Positions 21,850 to 34,080 of a DNA stretch of 64,000 bases are shown here, one piece after another. The notes below the pieces were generated by a model. The model saw only the letters and a list, made by a program, of their open reading frames with translations. It was not told the origin of the DNA and searched no databases. Numbering within the stretch: position 1 is the first letter of the stretch; every line of letters starts with the position of its first letter. Source of the stretch: Corythucha ciliata (taxonomy: Eukaryota; Arthropoda; Insecta; Hemiptera; Tingidae); contig CM075937.1 of the NCBI GenBank assembly GCA_038030265.1, forward strand, positions 39,660,198 to 39,724,197, given 5' to 3'. A program made the position numbers and the translations under genes.

Positions 21850-23090
21850 GAAACTTTTGAGACGCGAGGAAAAACTTTCAAAAGGGATATTGTTCCGCGG
21901 AAAAATTCTAGTTGGAAAGGGCTAGGGCGAAAACTCGACAAGAAGGGTTTTTTTTTTCTCTCTCGAAGGAGTGTGGGAGGGAACCGTGGAAAAGAAAGGG
22001 ATAAGAACTTCGGATTATTAACAAGTTCTACGTGAAGGGAGCTATTTCACTCGCCTTTGATAAGTTTAATAGGAATTGTAGTGGGTTGGCGGGGTGGACG
22101 GCCCGCTTAGAACAATGTGCGTATAGTAAGAACAAAAAGAAAAGTGATTTCGTGATTCAGTAAAGTGGAAAATTGTGTTAATTTGATAAAGAAGTTTATC
22201 AGGAGACTCATTGATTCGGGAATTTTGGCATTAATTTCCCACCAAGAAAACTGGTCATATTTTCCTAAAAAAATGCGGTTCGGCTCCTCCGGTGATGGTT
22301 GGAGCGGGGTTGAGGGGGAGCGCATGATCACTCGCGGCAATGGTTTGGTTTGGGGAAGGGCTCTTCCATAGTCACGACTCTCGAAACTGGGGAAAATACA
22401 TCGAAGTTTTCGTGTAAATTTCGCATTGAATGTACCGTGTTACATTCACACGGCATTTACTCTTCCTTTTTGTTTTCTCACTTCATTTTCCTCTGTTCAG
22501 CGTCAATTTTGCCCTGTTCCAGTGATATTATTGCCCTGGATGGGATGTTTCGCGCGAATTTCACCTGGAACTGTGCGAAACGTTTTGCAGCCAGTCTACA
22601 CCCCTCATATGGAGCTGGCATTTTCGCTTGTTTTTTTCTGTCTCGACAGCTAAAATGCGGAGATTTTGGTCCCGAAAACTCCAAGTTTCATGCCGGAATA
22701 TTATAGGAATTATAGAACAAGATGATGTCAAAAGTGTGGCTACGTACCTGCCGCTAACACAGTCCATACCGCGTACCGCGGGGATCAATCCTGCACACTT
22801 TCCTGGATCTGAACGACGCAATGGTGGGGAGGGAGGAGTTGGATAGGGCTTGATAACTTGAGTCAGCTGATGAGTTTATAGTTGAACGTGTTCGCTTCAG
22901 AACCAGACTAAACGGGTCCAAGTCTGATACTTTGGTATCCTATGCGATGAATCTTGCAAATCATTGAAATGTAAGACCCGCAAAAGTCCCGGGGAAACTC
23001 ACTGTCAAGACGTGAGATAAAAATTGTTTTTTCACGCTGAAGGCGGAGGCTTGGCTCGTGAGAATGACCAACTGACGATCTACGCCTCAA
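21850..23090. other. No gene recognised
   Basis: Contains a T-run (about 21948) and several short open frames on both strands without domains. No inverted or tandem repeat was recognised. Confidence 0.4.
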
Positions 23091-23440
23091 TAAGTACCAC
23101 GACTTATTCGCACTAAATGATTCGTCCGCTTTAAAATAGTCAAACTGACTAATCACGTCATAGAAATGACCGTACTGATGATACGTGCCCTGAAAATTTC
23201 GTACTGACGATTTGCGCCCTGAAAATGGCTCTATCCACTCTTGAAATGGCTAAACTGACGGCACCCGCCTGGAGCTGAGACGAAATGGCAAAACCGACCA
23301 CTCGCGATCCGAAAATAGGACCAATTCACGTCTTTAAAATGGCTAAAATAACGATCGTGTCTTAAAAATTGCTAAAATATTACCGTTCGCGGGCCTAAAC
23401 GCCCATTTTGCCCCCTGAAAATATTCTAAGTGACTATAAC
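23090..23440 (+). repeat. Repeat B array
   Basis: Diverged units around GCGCCCTGAAAATGGCT and AAACTGACGAnTTGC, period about 31 bp. Confidence 0.65.
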
Positions 23441-23960
23441 CCCCTAAGCGCTTTTCCTTAATTTTGGCCTGGACATAGCTTCGTTCGTTAAACCGTGAAT
23501 TGGTGTGTTTTCTCAATTGAAGGCGTAAAAGACCGTTTTTTTCTAAATTCGAAAGGGCGCCTTTCATCTCAATTTTAGCTGTGAATTCACGTCTTTCTTC
23601 AAGTTTAGTGACAATAAATATTTTTTCTCAATTCTAACGAGAACGATTAATATATTTGTCAATTTTAGCCGTGAAAAAGGCTATTTCTTAATTTGGCTAA
23701 GGGCATTTTCTTAATTTTGTTCTGAACTTTGCATCGCGATACCTCGGCTTTATGCGTTTTCTCATTTAAGCCACGAAAGAGCGACTTTTTTTTTTTTTTG
23801 ATGCGAATTAGCGGTTTTACTCAGTTTCATCCCCAAAAGAGTGGCCCTCTCTCTATAGGGGCGATCGAGCCCTTTTTGTAATTTTTTGAAGCGTCAAGGT
23901 GTCCATAAACTGCGAATTACAGTATTTAATTAATTTTGGCCTGGACGTTGAATTAGGAAC
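23440..23960 (+). repeat. Satellite A array
   Basis: Diverged A units (TTTTCTCAATTTTAGCTGTG, TGTCAATTTTAGCCGTGAAA). Here B and A have opposite relative orientation compared with 16070-16570. Confidence 0.7.
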
Positions 23961-24339
23961 TTGCATGGGTCGGAATTTCTAGGGAGAAATATTTTTTTGG
24001 CTAGGTAGAACCTAAAAATTAACTTGTCGCAACAAAGTGCTCTCAAAATCGTGCCAATAATTATTAAAGTGGTCATAAAAATTCATTAATTTTCGCACTC
24101 GGCACAACGCCTTGTGATTGGCTGAGTGTCAGTGACGTCACTTAGTTCAACTTTTTTCGAGTGACTGTTATTGGTATGGAGATTCATAGTTTCATACTCA
24201 TTTTCTTTCGTTATTTAAAAATAATTTTACACATTAAAATGGAATTAAATGGTCCGTCTGAACTTACAGAAACTGGGCTCCGCAGAATAGGTATACTTAT
24301 TATCTCTTATCAAATTATCATTTCCCTCTTTTTGCCTCT

Positions 24340-24685
24340 GGTCTGTTCGCGAAGTTACACTAGGTTGCCCGAGGGTACACTCGGGCGCCCGAAAAGCGTT
24401 CGCGAGCAGACGAGTGTAGTTAGTGTAGCGAGTGTAGGGCGTTCGCGATGAGTTCAGAGCTACTCCGGGCTGCCCGAAGTTACTCCCATTTTTTGTTATA
24501 AATTGATAACTCTTATCTAACATGCACAGGAGTGAGAAAATATCACGTCTGTTATGAATTTACACTGGCTGCTCTAAAAACGTTCGCGTAACAAAAAAAT
24601 CCTCGCTGCCCTCGCCTACACCAGCTACCCCAACCTGCCCTACACTACACTACACTACCCTACACTTTTTCTCCGCGAACAGACC
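24340..24685. mobile_element. MITE with GGTCTGTTCGCG termini
   Basis: The perfect 12-bp terminus GGTCTGTTCGCG is inverted at the right end. Internal GTTCGCG copies and subterminal GTGTAG/CTACAC repeats lie near both ends. Non-coding. Confidence 0.65.
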
Positions 24686-25234
24686 TTTAGTTATCACTTT
24701 ACGATCGCTGTTCCAAGTCCTATCTTATCTTACTATTGCTATTACTTTTATTCATTTGCTTTGAGGCGTAATAAAATACGTGCAAATACTTCTTCGTGCC
24801 TCAATGCAAGAGCACAACTTTAAAAACTCCGGAAAGACTATATAACGGTGCCTATGAATAACACAGCTCCGCCGAAGTGGTTCAAAGCATGCAGGCGAGA
24901 ACAACATGGTCCGGTTCTATCAATCTACAAGGTTCTTCTGATGTGAAGACTACTTTGACGTGAGTAAATTCAATTATTATATAATCATAGAGGTCGGAAG
25001 CCTTCAGTGGCTTCATTAGTTAGTTTCTTCTTGTTTTCTGGCTCTTCCTTTCTGAATGCGAAGGATGAAGTCAGGATAACATTGCTCCGTTTCTTGATTC
25101 TTATAAGTCATTGAAACATTTTTCAGCTGGAAAATGACGTTGGTAACTTGATGTACCTGAGGACGTTTTCACCTACTTGGGGCCGAGAGTTGTACCCTCT
25201 CGATTGAGTACCAACGGTCTCGACTGACTGGTAA

Positions 25235-25371
25235 AGGCCGGTTCACAAGCTCTATGTTTGTGTTGTGTGGAGTCTACGCAACCAAACAAATTGATTCCCT
25301 TGAAAAATTATGCATTTTGATAGGTTACATGGGCTCCACAGACGCATTGCACAGAGCTTGTGAACGGACCT
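25235..25371. mobile_element. MITE family M, copy 2
   Basis: The left end AGGCCGGTTCACAAGCTCT and the right end (inverse complement AGGTCCGTTCACAAGCTCT) match at 17 of 19 positions. TAA flanks both sides, as in PIF/Harbinger-type MITEs. This is the best-preserved copy of three. Confidence 0.8.
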
Positions 25372-25562
25372 TAAGCATTGTGGAAGCACCAATAGATTTG
25401 TTTGGTCACATGATAGTACTACATATTAAGCGTCTCTGCTCTTTCAAAGAGTAAGTAAAACAGTAGAGAGGAAAAAACTCTTATTCACCATACAACTAGT
25501 CTGAGAACCTCCATAAATCACGCCCTACAAACTATTCTAATGGACTATTAGGCGTTTTCCAT

Positions 25563-25654
25563 TGCAGGAAAAGTGTAGCACGAACAGCATTTCATTGGAA
25601 TTTCTGAAAATAATAAATGAAAACATCTGTCAATGCTGCACTTTTCCTACAATA
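25563..25654. repeat. Hairpin-forming inverted repeat
   Basis: TTGCAGGAAAAGTGTAGCA is mirrored by TGCTGCACTTTTCCTACAA with two mismatches, around a loop of about 55 bp. Confidence 0.7.
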
Positions 25655-25659
25655 AAGAC

Positions 25660-25760
25660 CGACGGCATGCCGAAAACCACTTTTTCAACTTTTCTGAGGT
25701 TTTACATCAAGAATGATAAGTCAGCTCGGACTCGATTTTTTTCACGATCACCATACTTCC
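25660..25760 (+). repeat. Dispersed repeat, copy 2
   Basis: Same-strand relative of 10655-10752, sharing ATGCCGAAAACCACTTTTTC and CAGCTCGGACTCGATTTTTT-like blocks. Confidence 0.6.
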
Positions 25761-26389
25761 ATTCCTGTAGGAAACATGGAAGTACAAAACAATGGAACAC
25801 ACCTATATTCTTACTCTTGCAAATTTGGAAGCGTTTGCGAAGAACAGAGCGTACAAATTATTTCCTTACTTTTTAGGCAACAAGAAGACAAGAACTGCAT
25901 CTGTTCTGGAGAAGTTGAAAAGGAAAGATATCGTAAACGATCTGCTGGAAGCTCAAAGATGTGGAGTTATTTTTTATTTCATTCTTCATTATATTTTTGG
26001 GAATCTTTCGCCGCTAAAACAAGCATCCTCGTGTTACGCGAGAGCAAGTGAGGCTCGTTCGAATGTGTATTCCAATATTTATTATAATTTATAATATTTT
26101 AATATTTATTCAAATTTTTATTATTTTCTTTCTCGAAAAAGAGCAATAAAATTGAATAATAAAGCAATATTCACTGTGTTAATGTCATTTGTCGAATATG
26201 TTTCGAACTAAGTGACGTCATCACACTCGGATATGAAATCAACATGGCGCGGGGTGTTTTTAGCTGGCCCATAAGATTCCCTTCTTTGAAAATTCATATC
26301 AATTTAAATGTTCGTTGATATTGAAAAAAAAATGCGCCAACCCTTTTCTACTTTTTTTACCTTTAAGGAAAAAATGTTTCCAAAAAATG

Positions 26390-26660
26390 TGCAAGTGGCT
26401 CATTGCGAAACCACCATTATTGTTTTCTCAATTCCAGACGTGAATGAGCGCTTTTTCCAAGTTTTATCAGCGAACAGGCGTTCTTCCTCAGTTTTAGCCG
26501 CGATTTGGTTTTGATTGTTTTCTCTCCCCCCCCCCCATTTTAGCCGCGTACTTCCAGAAAGACAGCAATTGAGCACATTATTTTCTTAACCTTCGTCTAG
26601 GAATTGCACAGAGATAGAGTGAATTGTCTCTTTATCTAAATTTTAACCGCGGATTGACTT
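26390..26660 (+). repeat. Satellite A array
   Basis: A few diverged units (CTCAGTTTTAGCCGCGATTT, CATTTTAGCCGCG) with a C-run at about 26525. The following 26660-27220 shows no recognised feature. Confidence 0.6.
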
Positions 26661-27223
26661 GAACTTTCCCTAAGAACATCACACGCGAATCTCAAAAGAG
26701 GTCATTCTGCACAGGAGTTTTATGAACATCGTCCAAAACAAAACGACTACTGGCCAAACGGTTCCATTTTCTGCCGCTTTGAGAGGCGCAAACTGTGGCG
26801 AGTGGCATTTTGGCTGTAGTAACCGTCTACATATTTTGTCAATGGAGCATTGATTGAGGGACTCATGAAACCTGAGGCCGGCTTGAATCGATGGGCCTGT
26901 TTGCTGAATTAGAAAGCCGATTTCGTAGAATTGACACCCCAAAAAGCAATTTGGTCAATTTTGTGAAGTGCAACTTGGTGAATGCAATTTCACGGGTACT
27001 GGATCCTTTAACAAATCTAAAAAATCCTAAAAAAAAAGAAAAATTAAAAAAAACCATTCAGGGTTGGCCTTGGCCTCCTTAAAAGTTCAAATTTCGTGAA
27101 TTTGACTCTTACGGAACGTATAACCAGAGGGGTATAGCCAGACCGTGGTCTAGGAGCGGGCAGAAGATGAAAACAGGCGATTTTATCCCATAACGTTTTG
27201 CGGTTTTACCTAGTAGATAAATA

Positions 27224-27772
27224 CAGAGTGGTTCAGGGAAACTTCCTTTTTTGAATTAGGCGCCATGGGGCGTGGGGTGGTCGGAGGGAGGTGGGGATGG
27301 GCTCGTTGGAAAGAGGGATTCTTGAAGTTTTGTTATCACCCGAACCAGTTGCCGTCATGCGTTGGACAAGGGAACAGCGTGCGTTCGCCGTAGAGGCCTA
27401 CTTTTCTAACAGTCAGTCGGTGGTCGCCACCCAACGTGCAAAATTCGTCGAACTGTGCTGTAAGACATCCCCAGAGCAGCCGCGTGTTTGCGCGCCGAAC
27501 GCCTAGGAGAGCGCACAATTGACACACAGGGATGAACATTGAAGCGGTTCCGTAGGGCACGTTGGGTGGCGACCACCGACTGACTGTTAGAAAAGTAGGG
27601 CTCTACGGCGAACGCACGCTGTTCCCTTGTCCAACGCATGACGGCAACTGGTTCGGGTGATAACAAAACTTCAAGAATCCCTCTTTCCAACGAGCCCATC
27701 CCCACCTCCCTCCGACCACCCCTCGCCCCATGGCGCCTAATTCAAAAAAGGAAGTTTCCCTGAACCACCCGT
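27224..27772. mobile_element. Fold-back element with transposase-derived arms
   Basis: Two near-identical arms of about 210 bp (27230-27440 and 27557-27767) are in inverted orientation around a spacer of about 117 bp. The ends GTGGTTCAGGGAAACTTCC are mirrored, and TA flanks both sides (27222-27223 and 27773-27774), which suits a Tc1/mariner-type target. Each arm encodes the start of a helix-turn-helix region (MRWTREQRAFAVE). The element probably arose by inverted duplication of a transposon end with loss of the rest. Confidence 0.8.
27427..27639 (-). pseudogene. Transposase-like helix-turn-helix remnant
   Basis: On the minus strand the frame reads MRWTREQRAFAVE..SVVATQRALRNRFN and then, after an apparent internal deletion, RSPRRSARKHAAALGMS..TVRRILH. 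The first block resembles the N-terminal HTH (DUF4817-type) of arthropod transposon proteins; the second resembles the following HTH of Tc1/mariner-related transposases. The catalytic DDE part is absent. The opposite arm encodes the same first block from 27357 (+) but runs out of frame into the spacer. Confidence 0.65.
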
Positions 27773-27779
27773 TATGTAT

Positions 27780-29250
27780 CACAAAAACTGTTGATTTGAC
27801 CACAAAATTCACTATTTTAACCAGAAAATTGGAGATTTTATTATAAAACTGGCGATTTTCCTCCGAACCTGAAGTGTTCTTCCGGAGATGTCACTACAAA
27901 AACTGGCAATATTACCTTAAAACTGCCGGTTTTAATCCCAAACTAACGATTGCATCCACAAAACGCACGTTATCCCTTTAACTAACAATTTCACCCTGAA
28001 ACTGGTGGCACCAGCACCACTCCAAAACTGGACATTTTTACTCCAAAACTGAAAAGTTTCCCTGAAACAGACGATTTTACGCTGAAACGTTTACGACTCG
28101 GTGTTAAAAATGTTGACGATTTCAACACAATACTGTAATGCTGACGATTTCACCACAGTTCCGACGATCCAACCATAATAATGACGATTTGTTCCCAAAT
28201 GAGACGATATTACACCAAAACGGACGATTTCGCGCCAAGGCTGACGTGTTACCCCAAAAAGTTTCGCTACAAAACTGGCGATTTTGCCCCAAACATTTTA
28301 CCTCAAAATCGAACTACTTTACCCAGAAAATATTGACAGGGGAAAAAAAAAGTTTTAGTCTGAACCAAGTGATTTTACTCCCAACCTGGGGGCTTATTCT
28401 GAACGGTCGGGAAAAAATCCTGCAAGTGGGTTCCAAGGACGCCGATTAAGAAATAACATTATCCGCCATAGCAACCGTTTTTTGCGGCATTTCCGCACGG
28501 CTTCGGAATACGGCCCCTGAAGTTTTGTTCCGAATAATTTCACTACAAAAACTGACATTTTAATCCACAAAATTACGGTTTCAATCTAAAATCTTACAAT
28601 TTAATTCACGTTACGAACTTAACTGACATTTTTACGTTAAAACTGGTGGTTAATAGCACACCAAAATTGATTGTTTCACTCCAAAACTGACAATTTTACA
28701 CCAAACCTGACGTTTTCCCCAAAAATCTGTCTTGAAAAATCTGATGAAATTTTCAGTTTTGATATGACACATCAGTTCTGTCGTGAAATCTTTAGTATTG
28801 GACTAAAATCGCCATTTTTTGAGATGAAATTCTGCAAAACTTAAGATTTCACGCCAAATGTGATGTGTTTCAAACTGAAGATTTTAAGACTATAGATGTG
28901 ATTTTACCCTTACCTTCTGAATTTGAACTAAATTTGACGAACTTGTTTACCCTCAAACTGTCAAATTTTCCCCAAAACTGACGTTTTTAACCCTAAATTT
29001 AATGTTTTTACTCCGGAACTGCTACCATAAAATCGAAGTTTTCACTACAAACTGGCGATTTCGCTCTAAAAGTGAATCAAGTTTTTTTTTTTTTTTTTTT
29101 TTTTACCTCAAAACTAAAAATTGTACATCGAAAATGGTGTGCGGTTTTTTAGCACAAAATTGAGATTTCAACACAAAAATTGCGATTCTAGTAGGTACTG
29201 AAATTTTAATTTTTGCATAAAACTGCTAATTTTGTCACTATGCTAGCGAT
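27780..29250 (+). repeat. Repeat C array
   Basis: Degenerate units of about 23 bp: AAAACTGACGATTTTACCCC and variants (AAACTGGCGATTTT, AAACTGACATTTTAATCC). A T-run lies at about 29080-29104. The open frame at 28138-28449 is a by-product of the repeat. Confidence 0.75.
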
Positions 29251-30370
29251 TTTAAATTTCGGAGATGCGTAATCCGAGAAATTGGGTTTACAGTGAGTTA
29301 GACCTGCGGAAATTGTCCATATTTGGTACGAAAATCCGCAAAATTTGTTGTTAAATTAGGCCCCACAAATTTGATTTTTTAGCCACGGAAACTCACTGCT
29401 TCTGCGAAACAAATCCGCAAATTTATGTTTTTTAGATAGCGACATTTGAGCAGTTGGTTTTAAGTGAGCCAAACGCGAAAAAAAATTGTTTGAGGGCAAA
29501 AATCAGTTTTTAAAGTGTGTTAATCACGCGAAATTAATTTCAGACCCACAACATTTTTTTTAACGAAAAATTCTCATAATTGAGGTTTTAATGATAAATT
29601 TCAGACATTTGCCATCTAGTTGGGTCAGAAATGTAAAAAAACATTTTAAGGGCGCAAAAATCCTCAAAATTGTTTTATTTAGTGAGCGAAATTTGAGAAA
29701 TTATTTTTTCAGTGTGGATCAACGTAACAAAATGTAGCGACCCTGATGGTTTTGTTTTGTACATTCAGATGGTATTTAGGGGTGGGCAGCTGCTCCACTA
29801 AGTCGTCACTTTCGAGTCCAGGGGAGGGCAACTGCCCACCCCTGCCACCCTCTGGCTACGCCCATGAACGTAACTGCACAGTTTTGGCTATTTCAAGAAC
29901 TGTTCCAGTCCTAAAAAACACAATGCCATCGGTTTTTTGGATCATCAAAAACAAAATTTCGGGAATCTTGCACGTCATAAAAACCAATTTCATGGGGTTG
30001 ACCCTCCTAAAAAAAAGGCCTTAAAAAGGTTTTAGAGCAATTTCACGTATCTCTAGCTTCTTTCAACAAACGTTCAGCTGGTTTTGCCATCGCGGATTTT
30101 ACTTATTCAAAAAGCCAATTTTGCAGGATTAACTCCCCTAAAAAGGCAATTTGGCGGGGTTGGCACACAAAGTACATGCGTAAAATCAAAATTGCAAGGG
30201 TGTTGGCCAATTTTAAAGAGTGAATTCATGGTTAAATCCATTAAAAAAAAAAAAAAAAATTCTCAGGAGTTTCCCTATCAAAATCAAAACGGTTTTTGTG
30301 TAAGAATACATATTTTTTGTTTTCAGGCTTTTATGGAGCTAAATCACCTCAGTACCCCCAAAAAATGACT
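29250..30370 (+). repeat. Other degenerate short repeats
   Basis: 29250-29730 has loose repeats around AAATCCGCAAAATTTG and AGTGAGCC. 29920-30250 has units around CCTAAAAAGGCAATTTTGCA and GGGGTTGGC. They are weak and highly diverged. No gene was seen. Confidence 0.4.
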
Positions 30371-30589
30371 TCCTACTTGCTACGACCCTGACGCCAGCCA
30401 TGTTTTCCTTATTTTGTTTAAACATAGCAGTTTGGCATCTGAAATTTTATAGTCTACAAAAAACTGGAAACTCTGCCCGGAATTCTAATGTGTCTGTTAC
30501 ACTTTCCTCCAATCGACGTCCAGCATTATTTTTGCAGTGTGAGTCCAGAAAATCAACCAAAACTAACGACAAAGCCAATAAATTGTTAA

Positions 30590-30602
30590 AATTATTGTTG
30601 TT

Positions 30603-30638
<36 letters not shown>

Positions 30639-30640
30639 AA
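30590..30640 (+). repeat. (TTG)n microsatellite
   Basis: About 13 TTG triplets. It creates poly-Leu or poly-Asn runs in the open frames at 30400-30810 (+) and 30447-30665 (-), which are otherwise unsupported. Confidence 0.9.
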
Positions 30641-30799
30641 ATAAATTGCGTTCAAATTCGGCCATAATAGAGGCACTGGCGCACCCTCCCCCCTTCTACA
30701 ACCCGGAGCAGTCTTACCGGAACCGGCTGCACCAGCACTACCCGAGGGACTTGAAAAATGCGTCCGGCTCTAATAAAAAAACGTCTAAAAATGAGGAAG

Positions 30800-31700
30800 A
30801 ATGTAATTAGCTCATTCAACTACTAACCTCTAGGTATTTTTTTGTGAAAATGTGCAAATTTCAGGCGAAATCACGAAGTTTATTCTCGACTCGGTAATCT
30901 GAAAATAGAAAAGGAATTTCGATCAGAAAAGTCGTTGAAGAGATTCTTCCAGTCAGGGCTGTGAGTGATACCGGCGGAGACATCATACAAGGAAACAAAA
31001 GCGAATCTGGTTCTTGCGAATTATCTAAAATCATCAAATTGGGTTCTGTCGTCAGTGCCAAATCCGTGGAATTTGGACTTCGAAAGAGCCGAACCCGTCA
31101 ATAATTACTTTCTTGGTCTAGCCAATCCCGTAAATTAGGACTTTTGAATGAGCCAACTCCACGAAATCGGCTCTGGATCCACACCGGCTGTGAGCCAGTT
31201 GCTCCGGTAAGACATTGGGTATTTGGACTCGCAATCGATACGATGTCTGATAACTATAACCCCGAAATCGTAGTTTTAGTTGTACAAAAAAATTTTCTAA
31301 AGCAGCCGTGCTATTCCTATACTACGTGTGTCTCCAAAGGAAACGATTCCTCGGCCAAATTTATGTATTTTGCCTCAACGATTAGACAAATATTATAACG
31401 ATTATGACAAATTGACGGAGAAATGGCAGCGTTGCCAACTGAAGTTTAACTTTTCCCGTCAAGTCAAGCTCAAAATTCCCCCAGAAATCCGTAAAAATGT
31501 ATTTCAACCGCTTAAAAAAGTATGTCAAATAGGTGTACCGTATATCGTGTCTAAAAAATAATGATAAAGAGGGCAGAGAGACGCGGGCCCTTCTTCTGAG
31601 GAGGCACGTGAAAAGCTTAAAGATGGAAAAATAGGGATTTTGACAGGTTTTACAGGGGTAAATAGTGATATTTACGGGGAATTTATGAACAAAATCCGAA
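30800..31700. other. No gene recognised
   Basis: Short open frames on both strands, no domains. There are hints of very diverged repeats (CCAnnTCCGTnnAATTnGGACTT near 31060-31150). Confidence 0.35.
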
Positions 31701-32640
31701 AAAAGGTGTTCGCTCAAGACTAAAATTGAGAAACATTATTGCAAGAACATTATTGAAAAGAAAAAAAAAGTCTAATTCGCTGCTAAAACTGTAGATAAGC
31801 GCTATTTTGCGGCTAAAATTGAGAAAAAGCTCTCATTCAAGTTAAAATTGTTAAAAAACACTAATTGATGGCTAGAATTGAGATAAAGCTCGCTTGGTTC
31901 ACTGTAGCAATTAAAATAACGCTAACTCGAGTCTGAAATTAAAAGATAAAGTGTGATCTGATAACTCTAAGCTAAAATTGAGAAAAACAGCTTCGGCTGA
32001 AATTGAGGAAAAGGGTCAGTTCGTGTCTACAATTTAAAAAATATAACTATAAAAACTATAAAGATAAATAACTATAAATATAATTTTTTTATAACTGGTT
32101 TCTCAATGCAATTAAATTAACACAAATTCGGACCAAATCGCTGATTTGGGTTATTTGGAGGTTCTTCCACTGCTGAAATAAACAAAAAACGATAATTTGC
32201 TGTTAGGGCAAATTGATGCGGCTGAAATAATGAGAAATCGGTAATTCGTGGCTATAGAATTAATATAAATAGCTAATTCACCGCTTAGCTTGAAAAAAAC
32301 TCAAAATCGCATCTCGTGGCAAAAATCAATAAAATTCCAATACGCAGTTTCTGGAGGCAACTTCGTGACTGTAGATGTGAAAAAGCGCAAATTCGTAGCT
32401 GTAGAAGAGAAGAAATGTGATTCGCGGTTAAAATGGGTATAAAGCGCTGATTCCCGTTTACAATAGAAAAAAGGCAGTTAAAATTTAAAAAAAAAAAAAA
32501 AAAAAAACGAAATATACGATGAGCGGCGAATTTCGTGATTTCTTGATTGAATTTCATGACAAAAATTGCGAGATTTGTTCAATTTGCGGCTAAAACGGAG
32601 AAAAACCGCTAAATCTATCCGCTAAGTTATCGTGAATAGC
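31700..32640 (-). repeat. Satellite A array, inverse orientation
   Basis: Units read GGCTAAAATTGAGAAAAA and GCTAATTCGC, the inverse complement of the A consensus. An A-run is embedded at about 32488-32507. Confidence 0.75.
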
Positions 32641-32929
32641 AATTGGTTTGTTCATGCTGCACGAAGATATGGACCAGTTGATTCACATCTTAGCTAACTC
32701 GGTCAGAGAAATTATATTACAAAAATCCGTCATCTGGTCAGGCAAATTCAAAATCCGTCATATTTGACAGGAAATCCGTAAAATTGGCAACGAAATGTCA
32801 TTTGAATTTGAGTTTATTTACAGTTATTTATAGTTTACATATAGTATTCAAATGATCTTTCTAGCGTTTACAGCTTTTTTAAATCTCTATGAGAATGATG
32901 GTTGTACATAGTTTGAAAAATGAGGTACG

Positions 32930-34080
32930 TATTCTTATAATTTAGGAAAATGCCTAAAAAGATTATGACTGCCCCGGAAATTGCTGCGACTATTCGCGTG
33001 CAGCCAAGAAGGACCAAACTGACCATGCACGCCTTGGACAATTTGTGCCCCAAAAATAGCAAATCTGACGATTTGAGCCTTGCAAACGACTAAAATTGTC
33101 TTCATTTGCGAGCAAAAAATAGGCTAACTGGCTATTCCCGCTCTGAAAATAGCCAAGCTGACATCACGTGCACTTAAAAAGACAAAACTGACGATTCACG
33201 ATCTGAAAATGACAAATAATATGACTGCCTTGAAAATTGAGAAATCAAAATTTGCGTGCCACCAAGAAGGGCCAAAGTAACACACCTGCCTAATGGGACA
33301 ATTAGTGCCCTCGAAATAGTTAGGCTAAAGCCTTGAAAATGACTTAAATAAACTGACTACATTTGCGCTCTAAAAATGGTCAAACTGACTATTTGGCCCT
33401 AAAAATGAACAAAACTGATGATTCACGTCCAAACAATGTTTGCTTATGTTCTAAACTGACTAAACTAGCAATTCCCAATCAAAAGTGAGCAAACTTGACC
33501 ATTTGGAGTTTTGTTATTCGGAAAAATGACGAAACTGGTGATTCCGTGACATTCCGTGTCTGCCCCCCAAATGAACATGCTGGAAATTTGCGCCCTTGAA
33601 ATGGCGAATTGATCACTCGCAATCTACTTGTTTCTCGGACTATTCGCACCGTGAGAAGGGCAAAACTGACTGTTTGCGTCCACAAAATGGTTAAAACTAA
33701 CAATTTGCGTCTTGAAAAGGGTTAAACTGAGTGCGTATGACCTATAATTGACTGAAATGACGGATTCGTGCTCTGAAAATATCACCTGGCCATTCACGCC
33801 CTAAAATTGGTAACACTGACTTTATTTGGCCTATACATTGTTTAACTGACGATTCATACTTGAAAAGTTCTAAACAAATTATTTCTATCTCGAGAATGGC
33901 AAAATTAACCATTCGCGCGTCAAATGGCAAAACTGAGCCTTCGCGCCTTGACTGCAGTGAGGGTACTGATGATTCGTGCTGTAAAAACAGCACAATTGGC
34001 TATTGACGCTCTAATATAATGGCTTATTTGAATTGGAAAATTCACGCTCCAAAAATGGCCAGACTGAACATTTTTGCACA
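32930..34080 (+). repeat. Repeat B array
   Basis: About 35 diverged units around CTGAAAATGGCTAAACTGAC and GATTCGCGCC. Units vary in the middle but keep AAACTGAC. Confidence 0.75.

Larger units (their letters stand above)
24124..26229. mobile_element. Putative 2.1-kb element bounded by inverted repeats
   Basis: TGACGTCACTTAGTTC at 24133-24148 recurs exactly in inverse orientation at 26205-26220. The match extends outward over GAGTGT for about 24 of 26 positions. Two smaller elements (24340-24685, 25235-25371) and a hairpin (25563-25654) lie inside. No transposase is visible; open frames at 25562-26094 show no domain. It could instead be two dispersed repeat copies in opposite orientation. Confidence 0.45.

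Noticed and set aside
30400..30810. 136-codon frame with a long Leu run
   Set aside because: The Leu run is a (TTG)n microsatellite and the flanks have no similarity to known proteins.
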